The notes: generated from the sequence alone by a model not told the origin. A stretch of 64,000 nucleotides of DNA from Duodenibacillus massiliensis (GCF_900128485.1 NZ_LT635859.1:206848-270847); one strand, 5' to 3'. Positions 26,049-35,409 are shown, counted from the first letter of the stretch. Made by a program: numbers and translations.

Positions 26049-29000
26049 ATGGAACTTTCACGCAGAAGTTTCCTCAAGCGCGGACTGGTGTTCGGCGGCG
26101 GTGCTGTCGGTGCCGCCTCGGGCACGGCCTTTGCCGCTCAGGAACCGAAGAAACCCTACAAGCTGCGTAACGTCAAGGAAGTGACGAACATCTGCTGCTA
26201 CTGCTCCGGCGGCTGCGGCACGATCTGCTCGTCGCGCGACGGCGAACTCATCAACCTCGAAGGCGACCCGGACCATCCGGTCAACCTCGGGGGCCTGTGC
26301 TCGAAGGGCGCCGCAATGTGGGGCCTGCGTAACGTCGTCACCGAAGACCGTAAGGCAAAACTTCATCCGGACCGTGTGCTCTATCCGCAGGTGCGCCGCC
26401 CCGGGAGCAAAACCTGGGAACGCTTAAGCTGGGATCAGGCTGCTGAAGAAATCGCGCGCCACATCAAAAAGACCCGTGACGCGACCTTCGTTGAAAAAGA
26501 AGGTGATGTCACCGTAAACCGCTGCGACGGTATGGCAAGCTTGGGGGCCGCTCAGCTCAATAACGAAGAAGGATGGCTTGTGCAGAAGTTTGCCCGTTCC
26601 ATGGGTATCTGCGCCATTGATAACCAGACGCGCGTGTGCCACTCTTCGACCGTGTCGGGCCTGGCGCCCTCCTTTGGCCGCGGCTCCATGACGAGCCACT
26701 GGTGCGACTTTGCCAATTCCGACGTCATCATGTCGATCGGTTCGAACAACGTGGAAAACCACCCGTTGTCGTCGCGCTGGGTGGAGCGCGCACAGGATAA
26801 GGGCGCGACCTGGATCGTTGTCGACCCCCGTTACTCCCGTTCGGCCGCACAGGCTGACATCTACGCCCGCATCCGTCCGGGTACCGACCTTGCCTTCTAC
26901 GGCGGTCTCATCAATTACATTCTTTCGAACAACCTCTATCAGAAGGAATACATGCTGCATTACACCAATGCCGCGTGCCTGCTGACAGACGACTATAAGT
27001 TCGATCCTGAGAAGGGCCTTTTCTCCGGCTGGGATCCGGAAACGAAGACCTATTCCAACGCGAGCTGGGGCTACGATGTCGCGAAGCACCTGCAGTGGGA
27101 CACGTCCGAGGGCTCGGCTTTTGCCTGGGTAAACCGCCCGGGTACGCCCGAATTTAAGACGCCGGATCTGAAGGTTTTAAAGCGCGACATGACGCTCACG
27201 GATCCCCATTGCGTTTTAAACATTCTCAAAAAGCACTACGCCCGCTACACGCCTGAGCTCGTGCAGCGCATCACCGGTATGGATCCGGACGTGATGAAGA
27301 AGGTCTGGGAGGTTTACGCTTCCACCGGGGCGCGCGACAAGGCCGGCTCCATTCTTTACGCCCTCGGCCAGACTCAGCACAGCTACGGCTCTCAGAACTG
27401 CCGTGCGATGTGCATGGTGCAGTTGCTTCTGGGTAACGTTGGTATCGCGGGCGGCGGCATCAATGCCCTGCGCGGCGAACCCAACGTTCAGGGTTCAACC
27501 GACGTGGGTGTGTCTTCGCACCAGGCGCCGGGTTACCTCTCCTGGCCCACCGGCAAATCTCATCCGACGCTTGCTGCGTACCTTTCCAAGGAAACGTATG
27601 CCGGGGGTTACTACTCCAACAAACCCAAGTTCTGGGTGTCGGCACTGAAGGAATGGTTTGGCGAAAACGCCACCAAGGAAAACGACTACTGCTACGATCT
27701 GCTGCCGAAAACGAGTCCCAAGCTCGACTACGGTGACTATTCCACGATCATGTCCTTTAACGACATGCGTGACAACAAGATCAAGGGCTACTTCTGCTGG
27801 GGCATGAACCCGGCGCACTCCACCCCCAACGCCAAGCACGCCCGTAAATCGATGGCGAAGCTTGACTGGCTCGTGGTGGCCGACTGGTTCCAGACGGAGA
27901 CGTCGCTTTTCTGGGCGGCTCCCGACATGAAGGCAGAAGACGTCAAGACCGAGGTCTACTTCCTGCCGGCAGCCCTCCTCTACGAAAAGATCGGCTCCAT
28001 CAACAACTCCGGCCGCTGGATCCAGTGGCGTGAGAAGGCGGTTGAACCGCCGGGAGAATGCCGCAACGACTTCGAGATGATGATGCTCATCTGGGACAAA
28101 CTCCGTGCGCTTTACGAAAAGGAAGGCGGCGCCTGCCCCGATCAGATTCTCAAGGCCAATTTCAACTACCGTATCGACGGCAAACCGGACCTGCGTGCCC
28201 TTTGCTGGGCCCTTAACGGCTACACCATCAAGGACGGGAAACTCATCAAGGGCTACGGCGAACTGCAGGCTGACGGCACCACGGCCTGCGGCATCTGGAT
28301 TTTCTCGGGCTACTACAACAACGAAGCCGACAAGATGGATCCCATGAAGCAGCCCATGACCCGCAGAAGTAAGGCTGACCCCACGGGGCTCGGGCTCTTT
28401 CCGGGGTGGTCGTTTGCGTGGCCCGCAAACCGCCGCATTCTCTATAACCGTGCGTCCGCCGACCCGCAGGGCAAACCCTGGGATCCCAAGCGTGTGCTCG
28501 TGGAATGGAAGGGCGATCATTGGCTGCAAAACGACGTGGGCGACTTCGTCACAGCCGCCAAACCCAACGACAATGCGTTCTTCATGAACTGGGAACAAAA
28601 TGCGCGCCTCTTTGCCTATCCGATGGTAGACGGGCCCCTCCCTGAACACTTCGAACCGCATGAGTCTCCGGTAAAGAATCTGTTAAACGGCGCTCAGGGT
28701 AACCCCTGCATCCGTTTTGCCGATGACCCGTCGATAAAGCGCGGCAATGTGAAAGACTTCCCGTTTGTCGTGACGACTTACTCCGTCGTTGAACACTGGC
28801 AGTCTGGTACGCAGACCCGCAACATCCCGTGGCTCAACGAAATCAGCCCCTGCAACTTCATCGAAATTTCCGAAGAACTTGCCAAGGAAAAGGGCATCAA
28901 AAACGGTGACGCGGTGCGCGTGTGGAATAACCGCGGCGACGTCAAGGTTGCTGCGATGGTCACCAAGCGCATGAAGCCCATGATGATTGACGGCAAACTC

Positions 29001-29153
29001 ACGCATGTCGTGGGTATGCCCCACCACTTCTCCTGGGCCACGAACCTCGCGCGGGGCGACAACATCAACGACCTGACTCCCAATGTGGGCGATCCCAATT
29101 CCTACATTCCCGAGTACAAGGCCTTCCTCGTGAACCTTGAGAAGGCGGCTTAA
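26049..29153 (+). CDS. Formate dehydrogenase-N type, molybdopterin alpha subunit (Cys form)
   Basis: A 1034-residue periplasmic catalytic subunit oxidising formate to CO2. A twin-arginine signal (SRRSFLKRG, residues 4-12) is followed by a [4Fe-4S] motif (CCYCSGGCGTIC...CSKG) and the FDH core. The residue that is selenocysteine in E. coli FdnG is Cys197 (TGC) followed by His198, in NQTRVCHSSTVSGLAPSFGRG. QNCRAMCMVQLLLGNVG and the C-terminal cofactor domain (HFSWATN...PNVGDPNSYIPEYKAFLV) are present. Electrons pass to the beta and gamma subunits encoded next. It belongs to the fdnG/fdoG family; the exact symbol is not assigned. Confidence 0.93.
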   Translation: MELSRRSFLKRGLVFGGGAVGAASGTAFAAQEPKKPYKLRNVKEVTNICCYCSGGCGTICSSRDGELINLEGDPDHPVNLGGLCSKGAAMWGLRNVVTEDRKAKLHPDRVLYPQVRRPGSKTWERLSWDQAAEEIARHIKKTRDATFVEKEGDVTVNRCDGMASLGAAQLNNEEGWLVQKFARSMGICAIDNQTRVCHSSTVSGLAPSFGRGSMTSHWCDFANSDVIMSIGSNNVENHPLSSRWVERAQDKGATWIVVDPRYSRSAAQADIYARIRPGTDLAFYGGLINYILSNNLYQKEYMLHYTNAACLLTDDYKFDPEKGLFSGWDPETKTYSNASWGYDVAKHLQWDTSEGSAFAWVNRPGTPEFKTPDLKVLKRDMTLTDPHCVLNILKKHYARYTPELVQRITGMDPDVMKKVWEVYASTGARDKAGSILYALGQTQHSYGSQNCRAMCMVQLLLGNVGIAGGGINALRGEPNVQGSTDVGVSSHQAPGYLSWPTGKSHPTLAAYLSKETYAGGYYSNKPKFWVSALKEWFGENATKENDYCYDLLPKTSPKLDYGDYSTIMSFNDMRDNKIKGYFCWGMNPAHSTPNAKHARKSMAKLDWLVVADWFQTETSLFWAAPDMKAEDVKTEVYFLPAALLYEKIGSINNSGRWIQWREKAVEPPGECRNDFEMMMLIWDKLRALYEKEGGACPDQILKANFNYRIDGKPDLRALCWALNGYTIKDGKLIKGYGELQADGTTACGIWIFSGYYNNEADKMDPMKQPMTRRSKADPTGLGLFPGWSFAWPANRRILYNRASADPQGKPWDPKRVLVEWKGDHWLQNDVGDFVTAAKPNDNAFFMNWEQNARLFAYPMVDGPLPEHFEPHESPVKNLLNGAQGNPCIRFADDPSIKRGNVKDFPFVVTTYSVVEHWQSGTQTRNIPWLNEISPCNFIEISEELAKEKGIKNGDAVRVWNNRGDVKVAAMVTKRMKPMMIDGKLTHVVGMPHHFSWATNLARGDNINDLTPNVGDPNSYIPEYKAFLVNLEKAA

Positions 29154-29186
29154 GTCCGCGCCGTGTCAACTAGGAGATAAAACAAC

Positions 29187-30080
29187 ATGGCTAAAGCAAA
29201 AGAAGTTGCCATTCTGTTTGATTCATCGCACTGCACCGGCTGCAAGGGCTGCCAGGTTGCCTGCAAACAGTGGAACATGCTCCCCTCGCCGATGGGGTTA
29301 AATGAAAACAAGTTCACGGGGTCGTATCAGAGCCCGATGGACTTAAACGGCAATACGCGCCTTATCATGACCTTTGACGAAAAGGAGTCGGGAAACAAAT
29401 TCCAGCCTCTGAATTTCGCCATCGGCCGCCGCTCCTGCTACCACTGCACGGATGCTGCGTGTGTTGAGATCTGCTCTTCGGGCGCGCTCTACCACAAGGA
29501 AAACGGCGTTGTTGCGTTTGATACCGACAAGTGCAACGGCTGCACGTACTGCCAGTCGGCCTGCCCCTTTGATGTGCCGCGCTTCAGAAAAACAGACAGC
29601 AGGATCGATAAGTGCACCCTGTGCTTTGACCGTCTGGAAGAAGGCGGGGTTCCGGCCTGCGTCAAGACCTGCCAGCCCGAGGCTCTGAAGTTCGGGCCCC
29701 GTGAGGAAATGATCCGCATCGGTAAAGAGCGTGTTGAGTTCTTGAAGAAGAAGGGCTTTGACAAGGCGGAACTCTACGGTGAACATGAAATGGGGGGCTT
29801 ACATACCCTCACGGTCTGCAAGTACGGTCACGAAGCCTACGGGCTTCCGACCGATCCCAAGCCCAACAGCATGATCGCCACCATGAAGACCATGAAGGCC
29901 GTCACCGGTATCGGTACCGCCGCAGTGGTCGCCGGCCTTGCCGCTTCCTTCGTTGCCGCCACCGGCTACCGCCGTAAGAAGGTGACGATTGAAGAGGCCA
30001 AGGAACACTGGACACCCGAACAGCGTGAAAAGGCTGACCGGGAAGTGAAAGAACTGCTTGGCCGTGAATCACGGCAGTAA
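29187..30080 (+). CDS. Formate dehydrogenase beta subunit (4 x [4Fe-4S])
   Basis: A 297-residue electron-transfer subunit with four cysteine clusters: CTGCKGCQVACKQWN, CYHCTDAACVEIC, CNGCTYCQSACPFDVPR and CTLC...CVKTC. A single C-terminal helix (about residues 240-257, VTGIGTAAVVAGLAASFVAA) anchors it in the membrane. It carries electrons from the alpha subunit to the cytochrome b subunit. An AGGAGA site lies 10 bases upstream. The spacing to its neighbours is short, so it belongs to one operon. Confidence 0.93.
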   Translation: MAKAKEVAILFDSSHCTGCKGCQVACKQWNMLPSPMGLNENKFTGSYQSPMDLNGNTRLIMTFDEKESGNKFQPLNFAIGRRSCYHCTDAACVEICSSGALYHKENGVVAFDTDKCNGCTYCQSACPFDVPRFRKTDSRIDKCTLCFDRLEEGGVPACVKTCQPEALKFGPREEMIRIGKERVEFLKKKGFDKAELYGEHEMGGLHTLTVCKYGHEAYGLPTDPKPNSMIATMKTMKAVTGIGTAAVVAGLAASFVAATGYRRKKVTIEEAKEHWTPEQREKADREVKELLGRESRQ

Positions 30081-30098
30081 CACGATCAGGAGAAACAA

Positions 30099-30833
30099 AT
30101 GACCCGCTATATTCAGCGTCACTCCCTTCTGACCCGCGTGACCCACGGTGTTGCGGCCGTAAGCTGCATCCTTCTTGCGATCACCGGTGTCTTCGTTTTC
30201 GTCCCGAGTCTCGGGGGCGGCATCATGGGCGGCGACTTCACGTACGCCATGCGCATGCTGCACCGGATCCTCGCTATTCCCTTTATCCTGATTCCTCTCT
30301 GGGCAATCATCAAGTCCCCCAAGGGCTTTGTGCATCTCTTTAAAGAGGACATCTTCGGTAAGTGGGACAAGGACGATTTTGCGTGGGCAATGAAGTTCCC
30401 GTTCTACCTCTTTGCCCCGGGCAAGGTCCACATGCCGCCGCAGCACCACGTGAAGTCGGCGCAGAGGCTCGCTGACGGCGCTCTCGTCTTCTTCTGCTTC
30501 TTCCTTGCCGTTTCCGGCATGGTTATGTGGCTTAACACGGGGCTCTTGCCTGACGGCAGCTGGAAGGTGGAATTCAGCCCGACGACGGTTCTCGTGGCAC
30601 ACCTCGTGCACGACGTCTTCTTCTTCCTCACGGTCTTTGTGGGTATTGCCCACATCTACCTCGGCGCGGGCATTTTCCAGCCCTACCGCGGTACCGCCCG
30701 GATTATGTTCGGTGACGGTAAGGTGAGTGAGTCGGACGCCGCCTATCACTGGGGTTACTGGGCCAATGAAGAAATTGCGCTCGGCAAGAACGTGACCACC
30801 GTGAACGACGAAAAAGACAAGAAGTCTGCTTAA
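30099..30833 (+). CDS. Formate dehydrogenase cytochrome b556 gamma subunit
   Basis: A 244-residue membrane protein with four hydrophobic helices. His residues suited to haem b ligation occur in RVTHGVAAVS, MRMLHRILAIPF and LVAHLVHDVFFF. It resembles FdnI/FdoI, passing electrons from the beta subunit to quinone and anchoring the complex. AGGAG precedes the ATG by 8 bases. It starts 18 bp after the beta gene. Confidence 0.92.
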   Translation: MTRYIQRHSLLTRVTHGVAAVSCILLAITGVFVFVPSLGGGIMGGDFTYAMRMLHRILAIPFILIPLWAIIKSPKGFVHLFKEDIFGKWDKDDFAWAMKFPFYLFAPGKVHMPPQHHVKSAQRLADGALVFFCFFLAVSGMVMWLNTGLLPDGSWKVEFSPTTVLVAHLVHDVFFFLTVFVGIAHIYLGAGIFQPYRGTARIMFGDGKVSESDAAYHWGYWANEEIALGKNVTTVNDEKDKKSA

Positions 30834-30845
30834 ATCGCCGTTATG

Positions 30846-30878
30846 AAGGTACAAGGGCCCTCAAAGCCCTTGTACCTT
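30846..30878 (+). other. Strong hairpin between the gamma subunit gene and fdhE
   Basis: AAGGTACAAGGG (30846-30857) and CCCTTGTACCTT (30867-30878) form a perfect 12-bp stem with a 9-base loop. A run of U is missing, so it likely trims or stabilises the structural-gene message and lowers transcription of the maturation genes downstream rather than stopping it. Confidence 0.6.
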
Positions 30879-30922
30879 ACACTCTCCTTCTCAATCAACA
30901 ACACTTAAAAAAGAGAACTTTC

Positions 30923-31804
30923 ATGACAAGCCGTCTGTCTGTACGCAATGCCGTCAACCACCTCAATACGCTCAAGGATCCCCAGCTTGAAGCTCAGGCA
31001 AAGGACGCCGCAAAGATCCTTCTGGAAGCCTGTGATCTTGCCGGGGATTTGAGCGCCGAGGCGCCCGAATGGACGGGCGACGATGTCCTGAAAGCTCTTA
31101 CCGGGGTGAAGACCCTCTTGGCAGCCGCCGCTCCGAAATCCACCGCCGAAAATTTCGCAAAGATTGCAGAGGCCTTGACGGACACCTATCTCGCGGAAAG
31201 CAAGTTGTCGGACGACCTCAAAGCCAAATGCGCGGCCTGTGACTGGAAGACGGTCACGACGGATGAGGCGCTCAATAAAGGCTTGGTGAATCCCGAAAAC
31301 TTCGCGGAAGGCTTGGTTGCCAGCATGAACCCGGAAATTGAGCCCTTCACGAGCCTCATCATTCATCTCACGCTTCGTGTGATCCTGCAGGATTCGGTGC
31401 GCGAAGCCGACCGCCGCATTGCCGACAACCAGAAAGACACGATTCACTTTAACCGGCCGTTAAAGTGCCCGGTGTGCGGCGGACTTCCGGCGATTGCGTG
31501 TGTGGCGAGCACCGCCTACCACGGTAATGTGAAGCAGCTTTTCTGCGGCACGTGCGGCGCGCACTGGCCCTTTGACCGCATCCGCTGCGCGGTGTGCGGG
31601 GATCAGGCTGTAAGCGACCTCTCCTATGTGCATGATTCGGGGGACGAGAGCCGGCGTCTGCACGTCTGCAAGTCCTGCCATGCGGCTTTCCCGACGGTTT
31701 TCGTGAACGACCTCGAAAACTTCGATCAGGATGTGGACGGTATCGCCATTTCCGGTCTTGCCGCCTACTACAGTGAAGAACAGGCCAAAAAGGCCAATGC
31801 CTGA
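30923..31804 (+). CDS. fdhE: Formate dehydrogenase accessory protein FdhE
   Basis: A 293-residue cytoplasmic maturation factor. The C-terminal half has the rubredoxin-like metal-binding motifs CPVCGG, CGTCGAHW, CAVCG and CKSCH typical of FdhE, whereas the helical N-terminal half is poorly conserved. It is needed for assembly or export competence of respiratory formate dehydrogenases. It follows the structural genes directly, with fdhD next, which supports the call. Confidence 0.88.
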   Translation: MTSRLSVRNAVNHLNTLKDPQLEAQAKDAAKILLEACDLAGDLSAEAPEWTGDDVLKALTGVKTLLAAAAPKSTAENFAKIAEALTDTYLAESKLSDDLKAKCAACDWKTVTTDEALNKGLVNPENFAEGLVASMNPEIEPFTSLIIHLTLRVILQDSVREADRRIADNQKDTIHFNRPLKCPVCGGLPAIACVASTAYHGNVKQLFCGTCGAHWPFDRIRCAVCGDQAVSDLSYVHDSGDESRRLHVCKSCHAAFPTVFVNDLENFDQDVDGIAISGLAAYYSEEQAKKANA

Positions 31805-31832
31805 GTCAGATTCCACACAAAGGAAATTCATC

Positions 31833-32690
31833 ATGGCGTGCGACAGCGTAAATAAGGTTTTTCACGAGGGACTCGGGTCAGCGAAGTCTGACATTGAGAC
31901 CGTGGCCGGTATCCGCCGCGTGACGGTGGATAAGTTGGACTGCGTTGAAAAGCTCGAAGACTGGGTCGCTGAAGAGGTCCCCGTGGCCCTCACCTATAAC
32001 GGCATTTCGCACGCCGTCATGATGTGTACGCCTCTGATGCTCGAAGAGTTTGCGGTGGGCTTTACGCTCGCGGAGCGCATTGTCCCGACGCTTTCCGACA
32101 TCTACGGCGTGGAAATCAAAGACGGCTGCCGCGGCGGCAAGGTCGCCGACATCACGATCGCAAGCGAACACTTCTGGCACTTAAAGGAACGTCGCCGCTC
32201 GATGACGGGACGGACGGGCTGCGGGATCTGCGGCGTGGAGGATCTCGACTCCGCCGTACGGATTCCGGACACCGTCGCGCACACCCAGACCTTTGACATG
32301 CGCCACTTCAATAAAGGATTGGAATACTTAAGCCACATCGAGATGCTCGGCAACCTCACGGGCTGCACGCATGCGGCCGTTTGGGTGAACCCGGACGGCA
32401 CGTCTGCCGGGGGCGCAGAGGACGTGGGGCGCCACGTGGCTTTGGATAAATTGCTGGGCCTCAGAGCAATGTCGGGGTGGACGGACGGTGCGCTTTTTGT
32501 GAGCTCACGCGCCTCCTACGAAATGGTGCAGAAAGCCGCCGCCTGCAACGTGGAGATTCTCTTTGCTGTATCGGCACCGACGGCTCTTGCGATTGACGTC
32601 GCCAACCAGTGTGGCGTGACGCTTGCGGCTTTCTGCCGCACCAACCGCGCCAACATCTACACGCACCCCGAGAGGCTCCAGGGCCTTTAA
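31833..32690 (+). CDS. fdhD: Sulfurtransferase FdhD for formate dehydrogenase
   Basis: A 285-residue protein that moves sulfur from a cysteine desulfurase to the molybdenum cofactor of formate dehydrogenase. Motifs are VALTYNGISHAVMMCTP, EEFAVGFTLAE, GRTGCGICGVE (active-site CxxC), GCTHAAVW and GAEDVGRHVALDK, then VSSRASYEMVQKAA. ATG 31833 has AAGGAAA 8 bases upstream. An in-frame ATG at 31797 overlapping the fdhE stop lacks a ribosome site. A terminator follows about 100 bp on. Confidence 0.95.
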   Translation: MACDSVNKVFHEGLGSAKSDIETVAGIRRVTVDKLDCVEKLEDWVAEEVPVALTYNGISHAVMMCTPLMLEEFAVGFTLAERIVPTLSDIYGVEIKDGCRGGKVADITIASEHFWHLKERRRSMTGRTGCGICGVEDLDSAVRIPDTVAHTQTFDMRHFNKGLEYLSHIEMLGNLTGCTHAAVWVNPDGTSAGGAEDVGRHVALDKLLGLRAMSGWTDGALFVSSRASYEMVQKAAACNVEILFAVSAPTALAIDVANQCGVTLAAFCRTNRANIYTHPERLQGL

Positions 32691-32787
32691 AATCCCCTCC
32701 CCGAGCTTAAGCAGCGCGGTAATACATCGGAAAAGGCGCTGATTTCGGGCTCTTAACTGTTCAAAGACGCCTTAAGCCATGTAGACT

Positions 32788-32826
32788 GCGCCCGCACGCA
32801 CAATTTGCGGGCGCTTTGCTTTTTTC
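32788..32826 (+). terminator. Intrinsic terminator of the formate dehydrogenase operon
   Basis: GCGCCCGCA (32788-32796) pairs with TGCGGGCGC (32806-32814), followed by TTTGCTTTTTT. It ends the operon just before the next gene. Confidence 0.85.
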
Positions 32827-32842
32827 CCCACCGGTTTAAACC

Positions 32843-34024
32843 ATGGCGAACAACTTTTCTTCTGATATCACGGATATGGATGAGGCTGCTTCTGAGCTCA
32901 TCCGCTACGCGCGTTTGGCCACAGAAGCCACAAGCCGCTTTGAAGACGGCGTCGTGGACACGGGCTTTGAGTCCGCGGTACGTGCGCCCCTTGATAAGGG
33001 AGAAGATGCCGTCATTGAAACGGCCCTAAACCGCCTAAAAGAAGAAGAGTCTCCGGCCTACGAGGAACTCCTTTCGATGGCCGAAGACTGCGCCCAGACG
33101 CGCGTGGACGCGAAGGGCGTGCACCTTTTGGTGCTCATCCCCATTATGTGCTGGAGCCGGTATCTGATTCCGCACGGGAAGATTTCCAACGAAGCGCTCA
33201 AAGCCACCGCAGAACTCTTTCAGAAGGGTTGGGCTACTGAAAAAGCGACAGTGCAGATCGGGGACTGCCTCTTATCGGCCGATCACCTCCCCGAGGGCCT
33301 TGCGGACGTGAGGCACCTTCTTGACCGTCTTACCAAGAAAACGAAGACCGGGATTGTTGATATCGCCAAGGTTGTGACCACGACGCCTCCGCCCGATTTT
33401 GCGGATGTCAGGTACCTCGCTTTAGGCGTCTCTGCTCCCGATACAGCGTCGCTTTTTCATCCGCTCAATCAGTCTTATGAAGAGCGCGCCCGCACCGTGA
33501 TGGATTTTTGTCTGGGGGTGCGGGAGATTCTTCAAAACGACTTTATCGGCACGATGATTGACGTGCAGCCGCCCGCGAGCTTTTTCTCGGGCTGGCGGCA
33601 GGCCGATGCCACGATGCGCATCTTTGCCGTACGGTCTTTGGTCGATTACGTCTGCTGCATGGGCTACAGCCCGGCTGACCTCATTGCCACGACTGCGGTC
33701 TTTACGAAGATGGGGGGCGAGACGCACGAAGGTGACGGGGACGAAATCCGCGTGAGTATTTCCGTGAAGGACCAGCCCTCAAAGGTGGTGGCGGGGGTTG
33801 TGGCGCCCTCGATGCCCGAAGACAATGACAACAATCAGACCTTTATCGGGGCGGTGCTTGATAACTGCCGCGTGGGGCGGATTATTCCCTTGACGCAGAC
33901 CTTTCCGATGGAATGGTGTGAGGAGTGCGGCGCACCCTTGTACGCCAATCCCGAAGGGTATGTGTGCCACATTGAGCCGCCTGCGGGATTGGATGAATCG
34001 AAGTTTGCGCCGACGCTGAATTGA
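32843..34024 (+). CDS. Uncharacterised cytosolic protein, probable DUF2863 family
   Basis: A 393-residue soluble protein without signal peptide or membrane helices. I think it belongs to DUF2863, a family largely confined to Betaproteobacteria, but this rests on recall of overall character. Visible features are an acidic N terminus, VHLLVLIPIMCWSRYLIPHG, and a C-terminal CEECGAPLYANPEGYVCHI segment that could bind a metal. It begins 17 bp after the fdhD terminator and ends where an IS starts, so it is probably transcribed alone. The function is unknown. Confidence 0.55.
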   Translation: MANNFSSDITDMDEAASELIRYARLATEATSRFEDGVVDTGFESAVRAPLDKGEDAVIETALNRLKEEESPAYEELLSMAEDCAQTRVDAKGVHLLVLIPIMCWSRYLIPHGKISNEALKATAELFQKGWATEKATVQIGDCLLSADHLPEGLADVRHLLDRLTKKTKTGIVDIAKVVTTTPPPDFADVRYLALGVSAPDTASLFHPLNQSYEERARTVMDFCLGVREILQNDFIGTMIDVQPPASFFSGWRQADATMRIFAVRSLVDYVCCMGYSPADLIATTAVFTKMGGETHEGDGDEIRVSISVKDQPSKVVAGVVAPSMPEDNDNNQTFIGAVLDNCRVGRIIPLTQTFPMEWCEECGAPLYANPEGYVCHIEPPAGLDESKFAPTLN

Positions 34025-34050
34025 TTCTTTTAGCTGGCCAGTAAACAATC

Positions 34051-34080
34051 CCCCGTCTGAAGACGGGGGTTTTATTGTAA
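34051..34080. terminator. IS end hairpin, also terminator-like
   Basis: ATCCCCCGTCT and AGACGGGGGTTTTATT form a 9-bp stem with a 2-base loop and a T-rich flank on the plus strand, so it may also stop transcription from the DUF2863-like gene. On the minus strand it is the right-end hairpin downstream of tnpB, where TnpB-associated omega RNAs usually finish. Confidence 0.6.
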
Positions 34081-34110
34081 CCGCATCACACGGCCCAACA
34101 TAAGGCTGGT

Positions 34111-35409
34111 TTACATCAGCCCCTGTGCTGACAGCTGTCGGCACAGACCCTGCAGATTGCGGCTCGCATTCAAGTCGCTGTGCGCAAGGTGACCACATTG
34201 GCTGCATCGGAACCCGTGCTTATGGCGTTTGCCCGGTGCCCCGCACTGTGAGCATGTCTGGCTTGTATAGCGCGGATCCAGGAAAACACACCGGATTCCA
34301 GCGGCTGCCGCTTTGTAAACAATCATCTCCTGCAACTCACGGAAAGACCAGCGGTGCAGTCGGCTTCTGATGCGTTTCCCGGCCTTGATGTGATCCCGGA
34401 TATGCGTCAGGTCTTCCAGGGCGATTAACTTGATACCCCGCTTTGCGGCTTCCTGCACAATCTCTTTGCTTACAACGTTATTGACATGCGTCACATGGCG
34501 TCTTTCTCGGCCTGAGGCTTTTTTCAGGTGCTGTCTGGCACTCTGAGAGCCGTTGCGCTGAAGACGCTTTCTCTGACTCATATATCGGTCTCTTTTATCC
34601 TTTAATGCTCCTGCTTTCCAAATACGGCCCGTGCTGACGGCCGCAATATTGTTCTCGCCGACATCAATACCCATGATCTCGTCGGCTTTCAGATTCTTTA
34701 AATGCTCTTCGCCCGAACAACCTTGGGACTCCACTGCGATGTGAAGCTCCCAAAACGCTTCTTTCCGGCCTCTCCGGGGATGCAGAACAAGGTTGCACTC
34801 CTTACGCTTTCCAGAAGCCAGCAACTCTTTTTGAAAAGGGCCGGGGCACAGACGTGCCCGAATCCGACCGCTGATGGTTGAAATTGAAACAGTGCCGTCA
34901 GGGAAAAATGTCAGCGTGTTCTTGTCGACGTGAACCGAGGGGTGCCTGAACACCAGCGTCTTGAGCTTCTTGTCCTCACTTTTGAGCTGTGCCGGATGCT
35001 TGGCAAGCTCCGTCTTGTAGGCTGCCGACACCGAGCGGATGACGTTACAGGCATACTGGCTGCCGAGATCCGGAAATTTTGCCTTGATCTTGTCATAAAC
35101 TGCGTGATGCAGCGTGAAACGCTGCCAGAGCCTCTTCGTGCGGTCCGCCGCTACTGTCGGAACTACATAGTTACACACCTGCGCATAGAGTCTCTGCGTC
35201 GCTGCGAGCTTTTCGTGTGCTGCCGGATCGAGTAGTTCCAGCCGAACGCAGGCTGTGCGGACACACTTGCCGCTCCCCTCAACGCGTCTAACGCCGTCCG
35301 CGGATGTGTTCAGTCCTTTCGATGTAGCTTTTGATCGTTTCTGCACTGACACTGCCTGCTGTTCCGACGTAGTAAGAAAGCGACCAAAGATGGCCTGCCC
35401 AATGTTCAT
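34111..35409 (-). CDS. tnpB: TnpB, RNA-guided RuvC endonuclease
   Basis: Up to 432 residues. RuvC-I IMGIDVGENNIAAVS (Asp249), RuvC-II LIALEDLTHIRDH (Glu332), a zinc ribbon CSQCG...RCSQCG (Cys 386, 389, 402, 405) and RuvC-III SDLNASRNLQGL (Asp412) are intact, so nuclease activity is expected. The start is uncertain: ATG 35409 overlaps tnpA by 122 bp, and GTG codons at 35352 and 35346 are alternatives. An omega RNA would be expected to cover the tnpB 3' end and hairpin 34051-34070, with the guide beyond it. Confidence 0.9.
   Translation of the reverse strand: MNIGQAIFGRFLTTSEQQAVSVQKRSKATSKGLNTSADGVRRVEGSGKCVRTACVRLELLDPAAHEKLAATQRLYAQVCNYVVPTVAADRTKRLWQRFTLHHAVYDKIKAKFPDLGSQYACNVIRSVSAAYKTELAKHPAQLKSEDKKLKTLVFRHPSVHVDKNTLTFFPDGTVSISTISGRIRARLCPGPFQKELLASGKRKECNLVLHPRRGRKEAFWELHIAVESQGCSGEEHLKNLKADEIMGIDVGENNIAAVSTGRIWKAGALKDKRDRYMSQRKRLQRNGSQSARQHLKKASGRERRHVTHVNNVVSKEIVQEAAKRGIKLIALEDLTHIRDHIKAGKRIRSRLHRWSFRELQEMIVYKAAAAGIRCVFLDPRYTSQTCSQCGAPGKRHKHGFRCSQCGHLAHSDLNASRNLQGLCRQLSAQGLM

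Noticed and set aside
26637-26639. Possible selenocysteine codon in formate dehydrogenase
   Set aside because: The codon is TGC (Cys), not TGA, and no interruption of the frame occurs.
27495-28661. A 388-codon frame on the minus strand
   Set aside because: Antisense to the formate dehydrogenase alpha subunit, which has clear cofactor and iron-sulfur motifs in the opposite frame.
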